Source of the DNA: Jiangella aurantiaca
Lineage (GTDB): Bacteria > Actinomycetota > Actinomycetes > Jiangellales > Jiangellaceae
Length of the DNA: 64,000 nucleotides
Reading direction: 5' to 3'
NCBI RefSeq assembly: GCF_004349105.1
Contig: NZ_SMLB01000007.1
Coordinates: 124,001-188,000 of the forward strand
Shown: in pieces, positions 36,936-44,851 of the stretch
How the letters are laid out: every line of letters begins with the position of its first letter
How positions within the stretch are numbered: the stretch's first letter is position 1
Made by a program: the position numbers and the translations under genes
The notes under the pieces: model-generated
Databases searched by the model: none
Told to the model about the DNA's origin: nothing
What the model saw: the letters and a program-made list of their open reading frames with translations, nothing else

Positions 36936-37322
36936 ATGGCCGACAGCCGTGACGTGGTCGACCTGATCGAGAAGGACCACCGGGAGATCGAGCGGCTCTT
37001 CGAGCTGCTGCGGACCGACCCGGGACAGCGGGACCTGGCGGTCACCGAGGTGATGGCCCTGCTGGTCGCGCACAGCCGGGCCGAGGAGGCCGAGGTCTAC
37101 CCCGTCGCGCGTGATGAGGCCGGCGAGACCGAGGAGGTCGCGCACAGCCAGGAGGAGCACGCGGAGGCCGAGGCGTTCCTCACGGCGCGGGCGGAGCACC
37201 TCGGCGAGCGGCCGGGCGAGGCCACCCGCGCGGACCTCGCCCAGCAGGCGCGCAACCTCGGTGTGGACGGCACCGGCTCGATGTCCAAGGAGGAGCTGCG
37301 TGAAGAGGTCCGGCCCGACTGA
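36936..37322 (+). CDS. Hemerythrin-like HHE protein, apparently shortened
   Basis: The 128-residue protein has the first half of an HHE domain: DLIEKDHREIERLFELL, then LLVAHSRAEEAEVYPVARDE and EVAHSQEEHAEAE, holding His and Glu ligands for a di-iron site. Related actinobacterial proteins I know have about 50 more residues, with further iron ligands, before the tail AEHLGERPGEATRADLAQQARNLG. Here the tail follows directly, so helices of the bundle may be missing. The tail itself is a SAP/Rho-N-like helical motif. ATG 36936 follows GAAAGGTGG. It is probably co-transcribed with the membrane protein at 37346. Confidence 0.75.
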   Translation: MADSRDVVDLIEKDHREIERLFELLRTDPGQRDLAVTEVMALLVAHSRAEEAEVYPVARDEAGETEEVAHSQEEHAEAEAFLTARAEHLGERPGEATRADLAQQARNLGVDGTGSMSKEELREEVRPD

Positions 37323-37345
37323 GGCCGGGCCGTTCGAAGGAGGCC

Positions 37346-37723
37346 ATGATGCGGAACCTGCGGCGCTGGGGCGCGGTGTACGTCCTGATCCTGTTGTTCC
37401 TCGGTTCGTGGCTGGGGCAGTTCTTCACCCAGCTGTCGGAGTTCCGCAGCGAGCAGCGGACCCACGGTGAGCCGTTCACCTGGTCGGACTATCTGACGTC
37501 GTTCTTCGCCTCGACGTTCGAGAACTGGCAGAGCGAGTGGCTGCAGCTGGTCTTCCAGGCCGTGCTGCTGCTGGCCGCGAAGCACCTGCTGTTCCAGGCC
37601 GACGCCGAGGACCTGGAGCGGATCGAGCGCAAGATCGACAACATCCACGAGCGGGTGGGCGCCGGCGAGGTCGGCCCGGAGTCCGGAGACGAGGCGGCGA
37701 TCAACCCCGAGCCCAGTACCTGA
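37346..37723 (+). CDS. DUF6766-like small membrane protein
   Basis: The 125-residue protein has an N-terminal helix (YVLILLFLGSWLGQFFTQL), a loop with FTWSDYLTSFFASTFENWQSEW, a second helix (LQLVFQAVLLLAAKHLLF), and a charged C-terminal helix. This is the layout I associate with DUF6766. AAGGAGG directly precedes two in-frame ATGs (37346, 37349), and the second has the better spacing. Function is unknown; it lies 23 bp after the hemerythrin-like gene. Confidence 0.78.
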   Translation: MMRNLRRWGAVYVLILLFLGSWLGQFFTQLSEFRSEQRTHGEPFTWSDYLTSFFASTFENWQSEWLQLVFQAVLLLAAKHLLFQADAEDLERIERKIDNIHERVGAGEVGPESGDEAAINPEPST

Positions 37724-37733
37724 CCGCTGACCC

Positions 37734-37758
37734 GGTTGCCACCCCGGCCGCTGGGTAC
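37734..37758 (+). promoter_or_regulatory. Sigma-B-like promoter of the pyruvate-oxidase-like gene
   Basis: GGTT-N15-GGGTAC lies between the DUF6766 stop and the TPP-enzyme start. A tandem 11-bp repeat begins seven bases past the -10. Confidence 0.58.
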
Positions 37759-37764
37759 GGGGCG

Positions 37765-37808
37765 CCGGCGAGACAACGGCGAGACACCGGCGAGGTACCG
37801 GCGAGTGA
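37765..37808 (+). repeat. Four tandem 11-bp repeats in the leader of the TPP-enzyme gene
   Basis: The units are CCGGCGAGACA, ACGGCGAGACA, CCGGCGAGGTA and CCGGCGAGTGA. They start at the expected transcription start and end just before the ribosome site GAGGAGG. The 11-bp period is about one DNA helical turn. Confidence 0.8.
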
Positions 37809-37817
37809 GGAGGGACC

Positions 37818-39608
37818 ATGGCCGAGACGGTGGCGGCCCGGTTGCTGGGACGGTTGCGCGAGTGGGGGGTCGAGCAGGTCTTCGGGTATCCGGGCGACGG
37901 CATCAACGCGATCGTCGCGGCGTTCGAGGAGGCCGACGACGAGCCGAGGTTCATCCAGGCGCGGCACGAGGAGATGGCGGCGCTCCAGGCCGTCGGGTAC
38001 GCCAAGTTCAGCGGCCGGCCCGGCGTCTGCGTCGCCACCTCGGGACCCGGGGCGATCCACCTGCTCAACGGCCTCTACGACGCCAAGCTCGACCACGTGC
38101 CGGTGGTGGCGATCGCCGGGCAGACCGACCGCGCGGCGATGGGCGGGCACTACCAGCAGGAGGTCGACCTGCAGGCGCTGTTCAAGGACGTCGCCAGCGA
38201 GTACCTGACTGAGGTGAACGTCCCGGAGCAGCTGCCGAACGCCGTCGACCGGGCGTTCCGGACGGCGCTGGCCCGGCGCGCGCCGACGGCGGTCATCGTC
38301 CCGGCCGACGTCCAGGAGCTGGACTACCACGCGCCGGGCCACGTGTTCCGGCAGGTGCCCTCCGGCCCGCCGGACGCGCCGTCGTCCGTCGTCGTGCCCT
38401 CCGAGGAGCAGCTGGCCGCGGCCGCCGAGGTGATCAACGCGGGGGAGAAGGTCGCGATCCTGGTAGGGCAGGGCGCCCGCGGCGCGGCCGGCGAGATCAT
38501 GAAGCTGGCCGAGACCACCGGAGCCGGCGTGGCGAAGGCACTGCTGGGCAAGGACGTGCTCTCCGACGACCTGCCGTACGTCACCGGGGCGATCGGGCTG
38601 CTCGGCACCCGGGCCAGCTACGAGCTGATGCGTGACTGCGACACGCTGCTGATCGTCGGCTCCAGCTTCCCGTACACCCAGTACCTACCCGGCTTCGGCC
38701 AGGCCCGCGCGGTCCAGATCGACCTCGACGGGCGGATGGCCGGCATGCGCTACCCGACGGAGGTCAACCTCGTCGGCGACGCGGGCGCGACGCTGCGGGC
38801 GTTGCTACCGCTGCTGCGGCCCGTGCGCGACCGCTCGTGGCGCGAGTGGGTCGAGCGCACCGTCACCGACTGGTGGGAGACGGTGGAGCGGCAGGCGATG
38901 GTCGACGCGAAGCCGATCAACCCGATGCGGATCGTGCACGAGCTGTCGCTGCGGATCCCCGACGACGCGATCGTCACCGCCGACTCCGGCTCGTCGACGA
39001 ACTGGTACGCGCGGCTGCTGCGGGTGCACGGGACGATGCGCGGCTCGCTGTCCGGCACACTGGCGACGATGGGCGCAGCGGTGCCGTACGCGATCGGCGC
39101 GAAGTTCGCCCACCCGGACCGGCCGGTCGTCGCGCTCGTCGGCGACGGTGCGATGCAGATGAACGGGCTGGCCGAGCTGCTGACGATCAGCCGCTACCAG
39201 GACCGCTGGGCCGACCGGCGGCTCGTCGTCTGCGTGTTCCACAACAACGACCTCAACCAGGTGACGTGGGAGCTGCGGGCGCTCGGCGGGGCGCCGAAGT
39301 TCGAGGAGTCGCAGAGTCTGCCCGACGTCGACTACGCCGGGGTGGCGCGCGCCTTCGGCCTCGATGCGATCGCGGTCGACGAGCCGGGCGAGGTAGGCGA
39401 CGCCTGGGACCGGGCGCTGTCGGCGGACGGGCCGATGCTGCTGGACGTCCGGTGCGATCCTGAAGTGCCGCCGATCCCGCCGCACGCGACGTTCGAGCAG
39501 CTGAAGGACACCACGGAGGCGCTGCTCAAGGGCGACCCGAACGCGTGGCGAGTGCTGGTCCAAGGCGTGAAGAGCAAGGCGCAGGAGTTCGTGCCAGGCC
39601 GCCGCTAG
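37818..39608 (+). CDS. Thiamine-diphosphate enzyme of the pyruvate oxidase/acetolactate synthase family
   Basis: The 596-residue enzyme has three domains. The first contains FGYPGDGINAIV and the catalytic Glu in RHEEMAALQAVGYAK. The middle Rossmann-like domain begins near residue 195. The TPP-binding domain has GDGAMQMNGLAELL from residue 442 and the HNNDLNQ end of the motif. The LDVRCDPEVPPIPPH tail is common in PoxB-like proteins, which turn pyruvate into acetate and carbon dioxide. Acetolactate synthase-like activity cannot be excluded. ATG 37818 follows GAGGAGGGACC. A sigma-B-like promoter implies stationary or stress expression, as for PoxB elsewhere. Confidence 0.85.
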   Translation: MAETVAARLLGRLREWGVEQVFGYPGDGINAIVAAFEEADDEPRFIQARHEEMAALQAVGYAKFSGRPGVCVATSGPGAIHLLNGLYDAKLDHVPVVAIAGQTDRAAMGGHYQQEVDLQALFKDVASEYLTEVNVPEQLPNAVDRAFRTALARRAPTAVIVPADVQELDYHAPGHVFRQVPSGPPDAPSSVVVPSEEQLAAAAEVINAGEKVAILVGQGARGAAGEIMKLAETTGAGVAKALLGKDVLSDDLPYVTGAIGLLGTRASYELMRDCDTLLIVGSSFPYTQYLPGFGQARAVQIDLDGRMAGMRYPTEVNLVGDAGATLRALLPLLRPVRDRSWREWVERTVTDWWETVERQAMVDAKPINPMRIVHELSLRIPDDAIVTADSGSSTNWYARLLRVHGTMRGSLSGTLATMGAAVPYAIGAKFAHPDRPVVALVGDGAMQMNGLAELLTISRYQDRWADRRLVVCVFHNNDLNQVTWELRALGGAPKFEESQSLPDVDYAGVARAFGLDAIAVDEPGEVGDAWDRALSADGPMLLDVRCDPEVPPIPPHATFEQLKDTTEALLKGDPNAWRVLVQGVKSKAQEFVPGRR

Positions 39609-40678
39609 CCGACCTCGTCGAGGAGGTCGAGGACGGCACGCTCGACCCGTTCGCGGTCCTCCTCGCCGACCAGCACGTCGTCGGTGCCGAGCCGCTCCAG
39701 CGTGCGGCGGACGGTGACGCCCTGCTGGAACGCCTGGATGACCGCGGGATCGACGTAGGCGGAACGGCAGACCGCCGGGGTGTTGCCGAGGTACTCGGCG
39801 ACCTCCTTGATCGCGCGCGCCTCGGCCCGGCGGCGGGCGGTCCGGCTCAGCGCCGCCGGGTCGTCCAACGCCGTCGCGAGCGCCACCGCGGCGAGCACCG
39901 TGCCGTGCCAGGTGCGGAAGTCCTTGGCACTGTTGTCGTCGCCGCAGATCTCGTGCAGATAGTCGTTGATGTCGGCGGAGCGGACCTCGTGCCAGGCGCG
40001 TCCCTCGAAGTAGGCGAGCAGCGTCTGGTGCGGCTCGCGGCGGCGCATCAGCGCCCGCACCACCGCGACGACGTCCTCGTCGGCGACCGCCTGGACCCGC
40101 TCCTGGCCGGACTTCGCCGGGTACTCGAACACGAGGGTCGGACGCCGACCGCGAGGTCTGACGTCAGTCCTCGATGATGACGCGCCGCCGCGGGCGACGC
40201 TCACGTGCGAGCGGAGCACGGTGGCGAGGCCGTGCGAGCCGTTCTCCTGCGCGTAGGCCTCGCTGCCGATACGGAAGAACCCGATGTCGAGCAGCCGGGC
40301 GGCAGTGGCGAGGACGCGGCGGCGGTTCAGCCCGCGGGTGGCAAGGTCCTCGGCGATGCGGACGCGGGCCTTCGGCAGCGTCCGGCCGAACTCGCGGACC
40401 CGGGCGAACTTCTCCCGGTCGCGCTGCACGCGCCACGCCTCGTGGTACAGGTACTGCCGCCGGCCGGCGTCGTCGGTGCCGACGGCCTGCAGGTGGCCGT
40501 GCGGCCATGGGCAGATTCGCACGTCCTTCCAGGCCGGCGGGATCACCAGGCCGGTGATGCGGGCCAGCGCCTCGTCGTCGCACAGCGGTTCGCCGCCGAC
40601 GTCGACGTAGCCGAACCCGCGACCCCGGCGGCGCCGCAGGATCGCCGGCCCGGCCGGATCCCATCGTCGCAGTCGCAC
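39605..40678 (-). CDS. DNA topoisomerase IB
   Basis: The 357-residue enzyme is of the poxvirus/bacterial type IB family, relaxing supercoils by a 3'-phosphotyrosine intermediate. The N-terminal DNA-clamp domain has GRGFGYVD and ITGLVIPPAWKDVRICPWPHGHLQA. The catalytic domain has RIGSEAYAQENGSHGLATL-type residues, KDFRTWHGTVLAA and the active tyrosine, about Tyr308, in CRSAYVDP. An Arg/Gly/Ser-rich insertion precedes the FEYPAKSGQ segment. GTG 40678 has GGAGGG seven bases upstream; GTG 40684 is too close to it. The stop overlaps the convergent TPP-enzyme stop by four bases. Confidence 0.9.
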   Translation of the reverse strand: MRLRRWDPAGPAILRRRRGRGFGYVDVGGEPLCDDEALARITGLVIPPAWKDVRICPWPHGHLQAVGTDDAGRRQYLYHEAWRVQRDREKFARVREFGRTLPKARVRIAEDLATRGLNRRRVLATAARLLDIGFFRIGSEAYAQENGSHGLATVLRSHVSVARGGASSSRTDVRPRGRRPTLVFEYPAKSGQERVQAVADEDVVAVVRALMRRREPHQTLLAYFEGRAWHEVRSADINDYLHEICGDDNSAKDFRTWHGTVLAAVALATALDDPAALSRTARRRAEARAIKEVAEYLGNTPAVCRSAYVDPAVIQAFQQGVTVRRTLERLGTDDVLVGEEDRERVERAVLDLLDEVG

Positions 40679-40704
40679 CGCCACCCCCTCCGTGCGCAGG
40701 GTTC

Positions 40705-40729
40705 ATACCCCGCGGGCCCGGCCGCACAC
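40705..40729 (-). promoter_or_regulatory. Sigma-B-like promoter of topoisomerase IB
   Basis: On the minus strand GTGT-N15-GGGTAT ends 26 bases before the GTG at 40678. It is divergent from the SRPBCC promoter, and the two -35 elements are five bases apart. Confidence 0.55.
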
Positions 40730-40733
40730 GGCC

Positions 40734-40758
40734 GAATGGCGGCGCGCACCAGGGGTAC
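40734..40758 (+). promoter_or_regulatory. Sigma-B-like promoter of the SRPBCC gene
   Basis: GAAT-N15-GGGTAC lies 41 bases before ATG 40800. Confidence 0.55.
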
Positions 40759-40799
40759 AGGCGCAGCAAGGACGAACCGACGACCCGAGAGGAGCACCG

Positions 40800-41258
40800 A
40801 TGACCACCGCGACGAAGTCGGTCGACGTGCACGTACCAATCACGACCGCGTACAACCAGTGGACGCAGTTCGAGGAGTTCCCGAAGTTCATGGACGACGT
40901 CGAGTCGGTCCGCCAACTCGACGACCGGCACCTGCACTGGACGGTGAAGATCGCCGGAGTGAAGCGCGAGTTCGACGCCGAGATCACCGAGCAGCATCCC
41001 GACGAGCGCATCGCCTGGCGCTCCACCGGCGGCACCGACCAGGCCGGCGTCGTGACGTTCCACAAGCTCGACAACGACAACACGCGGGTGACGCTGCAAC
41101 TGGACATGGAGCCCGAAGGCATGGTTGAGACCGTCGCGGACAAGAGCGGCATCGTCTCCAGAGCCGCCGAGCGCGACATGGAGAACTTCAAGCAGTTCAT
41201 CGAGGAACGCGGCCTCGCCTCCGGCGCCTGGCGCGGCGACGTCCCGCGTGAGGGATAG
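40800..41258 (+). CDS. SRPBCC family protein, stand-alone relative of the GvpZ domain
   Basis: This 152-residue START-like protein has VDVHVPITTAYNQWTQFEEFPKFM, IAWRSTGGTDQAGVVTFHKL and a C-terminal helix DMENFKQFIEE. The same phrases (YNQWTQF, WRSTG, VTFHEL) appear in the gas-vesicle GvpZ-like protein at 32069, so the two are paralogues. This copy lacks both the N-terminal helical part and the acidic tail. The family binds lipids or other hydrophobic ligands; the ligand is unknown. GAGGAG precedes ATG 40800. Confidence 0.85.
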   Translation: MTTATKSVDVHVPITTAYNQWTQFEEFPKFMDDVESVRQLDDRHLHWTVKIAGVKREFDAEITEQHPDERIAWRSTGGTDQAGVVTFHKLDNDNTRVTLQLDMEPEGMVETVADKSGIVSRAAERDMENFKQFIEERGLASGAWRGDVPREG

Positions 41259-41273
41259 CCGGCGAGGCGCGGG

Positions 41274-41360
41274 TCAGCGGCGGGGGTCGACGATGAGCTT
41301 CACGACGTCGGCCGTTGCGGCGATCGCTGTCGGCCAGGTGTCGACGTAGCGCTCACCGGC
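41274..41360 (-). pseudogene. Possible orphan C-terminal gene fragment
   Basis: Between the SRPBCC stop and the LacI stop, one minus-strand frame reads ERYVDTWPTAIAATADVVKL and a few more residues, then TGA at 41274-41276. It looks like a protein tail but has no start of its own. The LacI gene ends in a different frame just upstream. It may be the remains of a gene lost from this site; the family is not identified. Confidence 0.25.
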
Positions 41361-41368
41361 CGGCGCCG

Positions 41369-42370
41369 TCAGGCAGAAGCACGCCAGAGCGGCCGCGGGA
41401 GCACCGTCCGGACGACCGACGGCTGCGGTGGCGGCTCGGCGCCGTCGAGCAGCGTGCTGACGATGTCGGCGGCCTCCGCCGCGAGCGCGCGCCGGTCGAT
41501 CGACAACGTCGACAGCGGGGGCGACATGACGGCACCGAGCGAGAGGCCGTCGACGCCGACGACGCGCAGGTCGCCGGGGACGGCGACACCGTCGAGCTGG
41601 GCCTGCTGCATCGCGCCCATGGCCATGAGGTCGTTGAACACCACCACGGTGTCGACGTCGGGGTGCTTTGCCCGGAGCCGGACGAGGCCGTCGGCGCCGC
41701 CCCTGATCGACTCCTCGGCGACGACGACGGCATCGGCGGAGTCCGGCCCGGCGAACCGCTCGTAGGACCGTCGCCGGCGGGTCGGCCGGTACCGGCGGCC
41801 GTCCTCCGGCGGCATGCTGGACTCGATCAGGCCGAACCGTCGTGCGCCACGGCTCCTGAGCTCGTCCAGCAGCGCCTCGATCGCGGCGTCGAAGTCGACG
41901 ATCACGGCGTGCATGCCGGACACGGTGGCCGGCCGTTCCACCTGGACCAGCGGCACGCCGCGCGCGGCGGCCACCAGGTCCGTCTCGTCGCCTATGAAGT
42001 AGCCGACGATCGCGTCAGCCTGGCCGCTGAGCGCGGCGACGAGCGCGACGTCGTCGCCCTGCTCGTGCGAGGCCATCAGCACCTGCCATCCGCGCGGCGT
42101 GACGACGTCGAGCAGCTCGGCGGCGAGTTCGGTGTAGTAGGGGTTGCGCAGCGAGCCGAGGACGAGCCCGATGGAACGGACCTTCCGCCGGGCGGCCAGG
42201 TTGCTGGCGAACCGGCTGGGCCGGTACCCGAGCTCAGCGGCGGTCCGCAGGACCAGCTCGCGGGTGCGCTGGCTGATCTCGGGCATGCCGTTCATCGCCC
42301 GGGTGACGGTCTGCCGGGAGACGCCGGCCGCCGCCGCGACGTCCTCGATCGTGATGTGGCCGCCGCTCAT
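41369..42370 (-). CDS. LacI family transcriptional regulator
   Basis: The 333-residue protein has the helix-turn-helix ITIEDVAAAAGVSRQTVTRAMNG at residues 6-28, hinge YRPSRFASNLAARR, and a periplasmic-binding-protein-like sugar domain (IGLVLGSLRNPYY, VVVFNDLMAMGAM, VVGVDG). ATG 42370 follows AAGGGG. It is divergent from the GH42 gene, and a perfect palindrome lies between them, so it probably represses beta-galactosidase until a galactoside is present. Confidence 0.92.
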   Translation of the reverse strand: MSGGHITIEDVAAAAGVSRQTVTRAMNGMPEISQRTRELVLRTAAELGYRPSRFASNLAARRKVRSIGLVLGSLRNPYYTELAAELLDVVTPRGWQVLMASHEQGDDVALVAALSGQADAIVGYFIGDETDLVAAARGVPLVQVERPATVSGMHAVIVDFDAAIEALLDELRSRGARRFGLIESSMPPEDGRRYRPTRRRRSYERFAGPDSADAVVVAEESIRGGADGLVRLRAKHPDVDTVVVFNDLMAMGAMQQAQLDGVAVPGDLRVVGVDGLSLGAVMSPPLSTLSIDRRALAAEAADIVSTLLDGAEPPPQPSVVRTVLPRPLWRASA

Positions 42371-42414
42371 CGTCGCCCCTTCTTGACCCCGATTCCACGC
42401 CCAGCGTAGCGTCA

Positions 42415-42430
42415 CCGTGAACGTTCACGG
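42415..42430. promoter_or_regulatory. LacI-type operator candidate
   Basis: CCGTGAACGTTCACGG is a perfect 16-bp palindrome with a central AACGTT, in keeping with LacI/GalR-family operators that have a central CG. It lies 18 bp before the GH42 start and 45 bp before the LacI start. Confidence 0.7.
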
Positions 42431-42447
42431 AGTGAGGAAGGACCGCG

Positions 42448-44394
42448 ATGACTCTCTGGTTCGGCGGCGACTACAACCCGGAGCAGTGGCCCAAGGAGGT
42501 CTGGGACGAGGACGTGCGGCTCATGCGCCGCGCGGGCGTCACGGTCGCCACCGTCGGGGTCTTCTCGTGGGCGCAGCTCGAGCCGGAGGACGGGCGGTTC
42601 GAATTCGAGTGGCTCGACGACGTCCTCGGCCGGCTGCACGCGGCCGGCATCGGCGTGGACCTCGCGACGGCGACGGGGTCGCCCCCGCCGTGGGTGCTGC
42701 GGGCCTACTCGGACGTGGCGCCGGTGACGGCGAACGGCGTGCGGCTCGGCGGCGGCAGCCGGCAGCACTACAGCCCGCACTCGCCCAGCTACCGGCGGCT
42801 GGCCGGGCGGCTGGTCCGGGCGCTGGCCGAGCGGTACGGGTCGCATCCGGCGCTGGTCGCCTGGCACGTGAACAACGAGTTCGGCTGCCACGTGAGCCGC
42901 TGCTACAGCGACCACTCGGCGGTGGCGTTCCGGGGCTGGCTGGGTGAGCGGTACGGGACCGTCGAGGCGCTGAACGACGCCTGGGGGACGGCCTTCTGGT
43001 CGCAGCGCTACGCGACGTTCGACGAGGTCGAGCCGCCGCGCGCCGCCCCCTCGTTCCTGAACCCGACCCAGCTGCTCGACTTCGACCGGTTCAGCTCCGA
43101 CGCGCTGCTCGAGCTGTACCGGGCAGAGGCGGCGATCCTGCGGGAGCTGAGCCCGGGCGTCCCGATCACCACCAACTTCATGGGACCGTTCCGGCCGCTG
43201 GACTACTGGCGTTGGGCGGAGGAGGTCGACTTCGTCTCCGACGACAGCTACCCGGACCCCGCAGACCCGGACTCGCCGGTGACCGCCGCGCTGGGCCGCG
43301 ACCTCATGCGGTCGCTGGCGGGGGAGCGGCCGTGGGTGCTGATGGAGCAGGCGCCGAGCGCGGTGAACTGGCGCCCCCGCAACGCGCCGAAGCCGCCAGG
43401 TGGCAACCGAGTGCTGTCCATGCAGGCGCTGGCGCGGGGCGCGGACGGGATCATGTACTTCCAGTGGCGGCAGTCGGCCAGCGGCTCGGAGACCTTCCAC
43501 TCGGCGATGGTTCCGCACGCCGGACCGGACACCAGGATCTTCCGCGAGATCGAGGCGCTCGGTGCCGAGCTGGGCGGAATGGACTGGGTCGAGCGGCAGC
43601 CGGTACCCGCCCGGGTCGCGATGGTGTTCGACTGGGACGCCCGCTGGGCGTTGGAGCAGCCGTCCCGGCCGACGGCGCTGAACTACCTGGGCATCGTCAG
43701 CGACTGGTATCGCGCCTTCTGGGACCGGTCCGTCACGGTCGACTTCGTCCGTCCCGGCGCCGACCTCTCCGGCTATCGGCTCGTCGTGGCGCCGGTCCTC
43801 TTCGCCGTGGACGGCGCCGCACTGGACGGGCTGCACGAGTTCGCGGCGTCCGGCGGAACCCTGGCGGTGACGTTCCAGTCCGGGATCCTCGACAAGTCGC
43901 TGCACGTCAACCCGGCGGGCTACCTCGGCCGGCTGGCCGCCACGCTGGGGGTGCGCATCGAGGAGTTCGCTCCGCTGGCCGGCCCGGGCGATGCCGCGCC
44001 GCCGGTCATCGCGGTCGAGGGTGAGCTCGGCCCGCTCACCGGCCGGCTGTGGAGCGAGTTCGCCCACGCCGACGGCGCCGACGTCGTGGCCGCCTTCGCC
44101 GACGGCGACGTCGCGGGCGGGCCCGCCATCACCCGGAACGCCGTCGGCACCGGTGCCGCGTGGTACGTCGGTACCCACTTCGACGCCGCCGGCCTCGCGC
44201 GGGTGGCCGACGCCCTGCTCGCCGACGCCGGCGTCGACGGCATCCTCGACCGGTCCGCCGACGGCGTCGAGGCCATCGTCCGCGGCGACGCGACCTTCGT
44301 CCTCAACCACCGCGGCGAGGAGCGACAGGTCGTGCTGGGCGGCGAGAAGCTGACCCTCGCCCCGCGCGAAGTGCGCATTCTCCGCGACGCCTAG
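42448..44394 (+). CDS. GH42 beta-galactosidase
   Basis: The 648-residue enzyme has a TIM barrel from residue 1 (WFGGDYNPEQWP, a GH42 start). The acid/base Glu144 is in HVNNEFGCHVSRC and the nucleophile Glu300 in WVLMEQAP. Domain B (trimerisation, LNYLGIVSDWYRAFW) and a short beta C-terminal domain follow. No signal peptide is present, so it acts on imported galactosides in the cytoplasm. AGTGAGGAAGGACCGCG precedes ATG 42448. The gene stands alone under LacI control; no transporter adjoins it. Confidence 0.93.
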   Translation: MTLWFGGDYNPEQWPKEVWDEDVRLMRRAGVTVATVGVFSWAQLEPEDGRFEFEWLDDVLGRLHAAGIGVDLATATGSPPPWVLRAYSDVAPVTANGVRLGGGSRQHYSPHSPSYRRLAGRLVRALAERYGSHPALVAWHVNNEFGCHVSRCYSDHSAVAFRGWLGERYGTVEALNDAWGTAFWSQRYATFDEVEPPRAAPSFLNPTQLLDFDRFSSDALLELYRAEAAILRELSPGVPITTNFMGPFRPLDYWRWAEEVDFVSDDSYPDPADPDSPVTAALGRDLMRSLAGERPWVLMEQAPSAVNWRPRNAPKPPGGNRVLSMQALARGADGIMYFQWRQSASGSETFHSAMVPHAGPDTRIFREIEALGAELGGMDWVERQPVPARVAMVFDWDARWALEQPSRPTALNYLGIVSDWYRAFWDRSVTVDFVRPGADLSGYRLVVAPVLFAVDGAALDGLHEFAASGGTLAVTFQSGILDKSLHVNPAGYLGRLAATLGVRIEEFAPLAGPGDAAPPVIAVEGELGPLTGRLWSEFAHADGADVVAAFADGDVAGGPAITRNAVGTGAAWYVGTHFDAAGLARVADALLADAGVDGILDRSADGVEAIVRGDATFVLNHRGEERQVVLGGEKLTLAPREVRILRDA

Positions 44395-44507
44395 GCCGGG
44401 GTGGGCCATCACGAGGACTTCCGCCCTCCTTTCCCGGCTGGGCTGTCTCATTCGCGTCCGCTGGTTCGTCATAGGGGTGAGGGAAAGTCCGCCGTCCGGA
44501 GGTTCAC

Positions 44508-44849
44508 GTGCAGTATGCCCTGATGATCTACGCCCAGCCCGGCCACGACGACGCGGTTCCCGAAGCCGAACGGTCGACCGTGCAGGCCGACTACGAGGCG
44601 CTGGGCGACGACCCCCGGTTCCTCGGCGGCACCCAGCTGGAGCCGGCCGAGACCGCCACCAGCGTGCGCGTGGCCGGCGGCCGGACGCTGCTGACCGACG
44701 GCCCGTTCGCGGACACCAAGGAGGTGCTCGGCGGTATCGTCCTGATCGAGGCGGCCGACCTGGACGAGGCGATCGAGGTGGCGGCGGGCATCCCGGCGGC
44801 GCGGTACGGCGGCGTCGTGGAGGTCAGGCCGGTGGTGGCGCGGCGCTGA
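44508..44849 (+). CDS. YCII-related (DGPF domain) protein
   Basis: The 113-residue ferredoxin-like-fold protein has MQYALMIYAQPGHDDAVP at the start and the family motif LTDGPFADTKEVLGG at residues 64-78. In actinomycetes such genes usually lie immediately before an ECF41-like or SigJ-like sigma factor. Here a truncated sigma factor follows after two bases, in keeping with that pairing. The start follows GGAGGTTCACG. Confidence 0.88.
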   Translation: MQYALMIYAQPGHDDAVPEAERSTVQADYEALGDDPRFLGGTQLEPAETATSVRVAGGRTLLTDGPFADTKEVLGGIVLIEAADLDEAIEVAAGIPAARYGGVVEVRPVVARR

Positions 44850-44851
44850 GC

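Noticed and set aside
37765-37808. Possible CRISPR-like array
   Set aside because: Units are 11 bp and contiguous, with no spacers and no cas genes; it is a simple tandem repeat.
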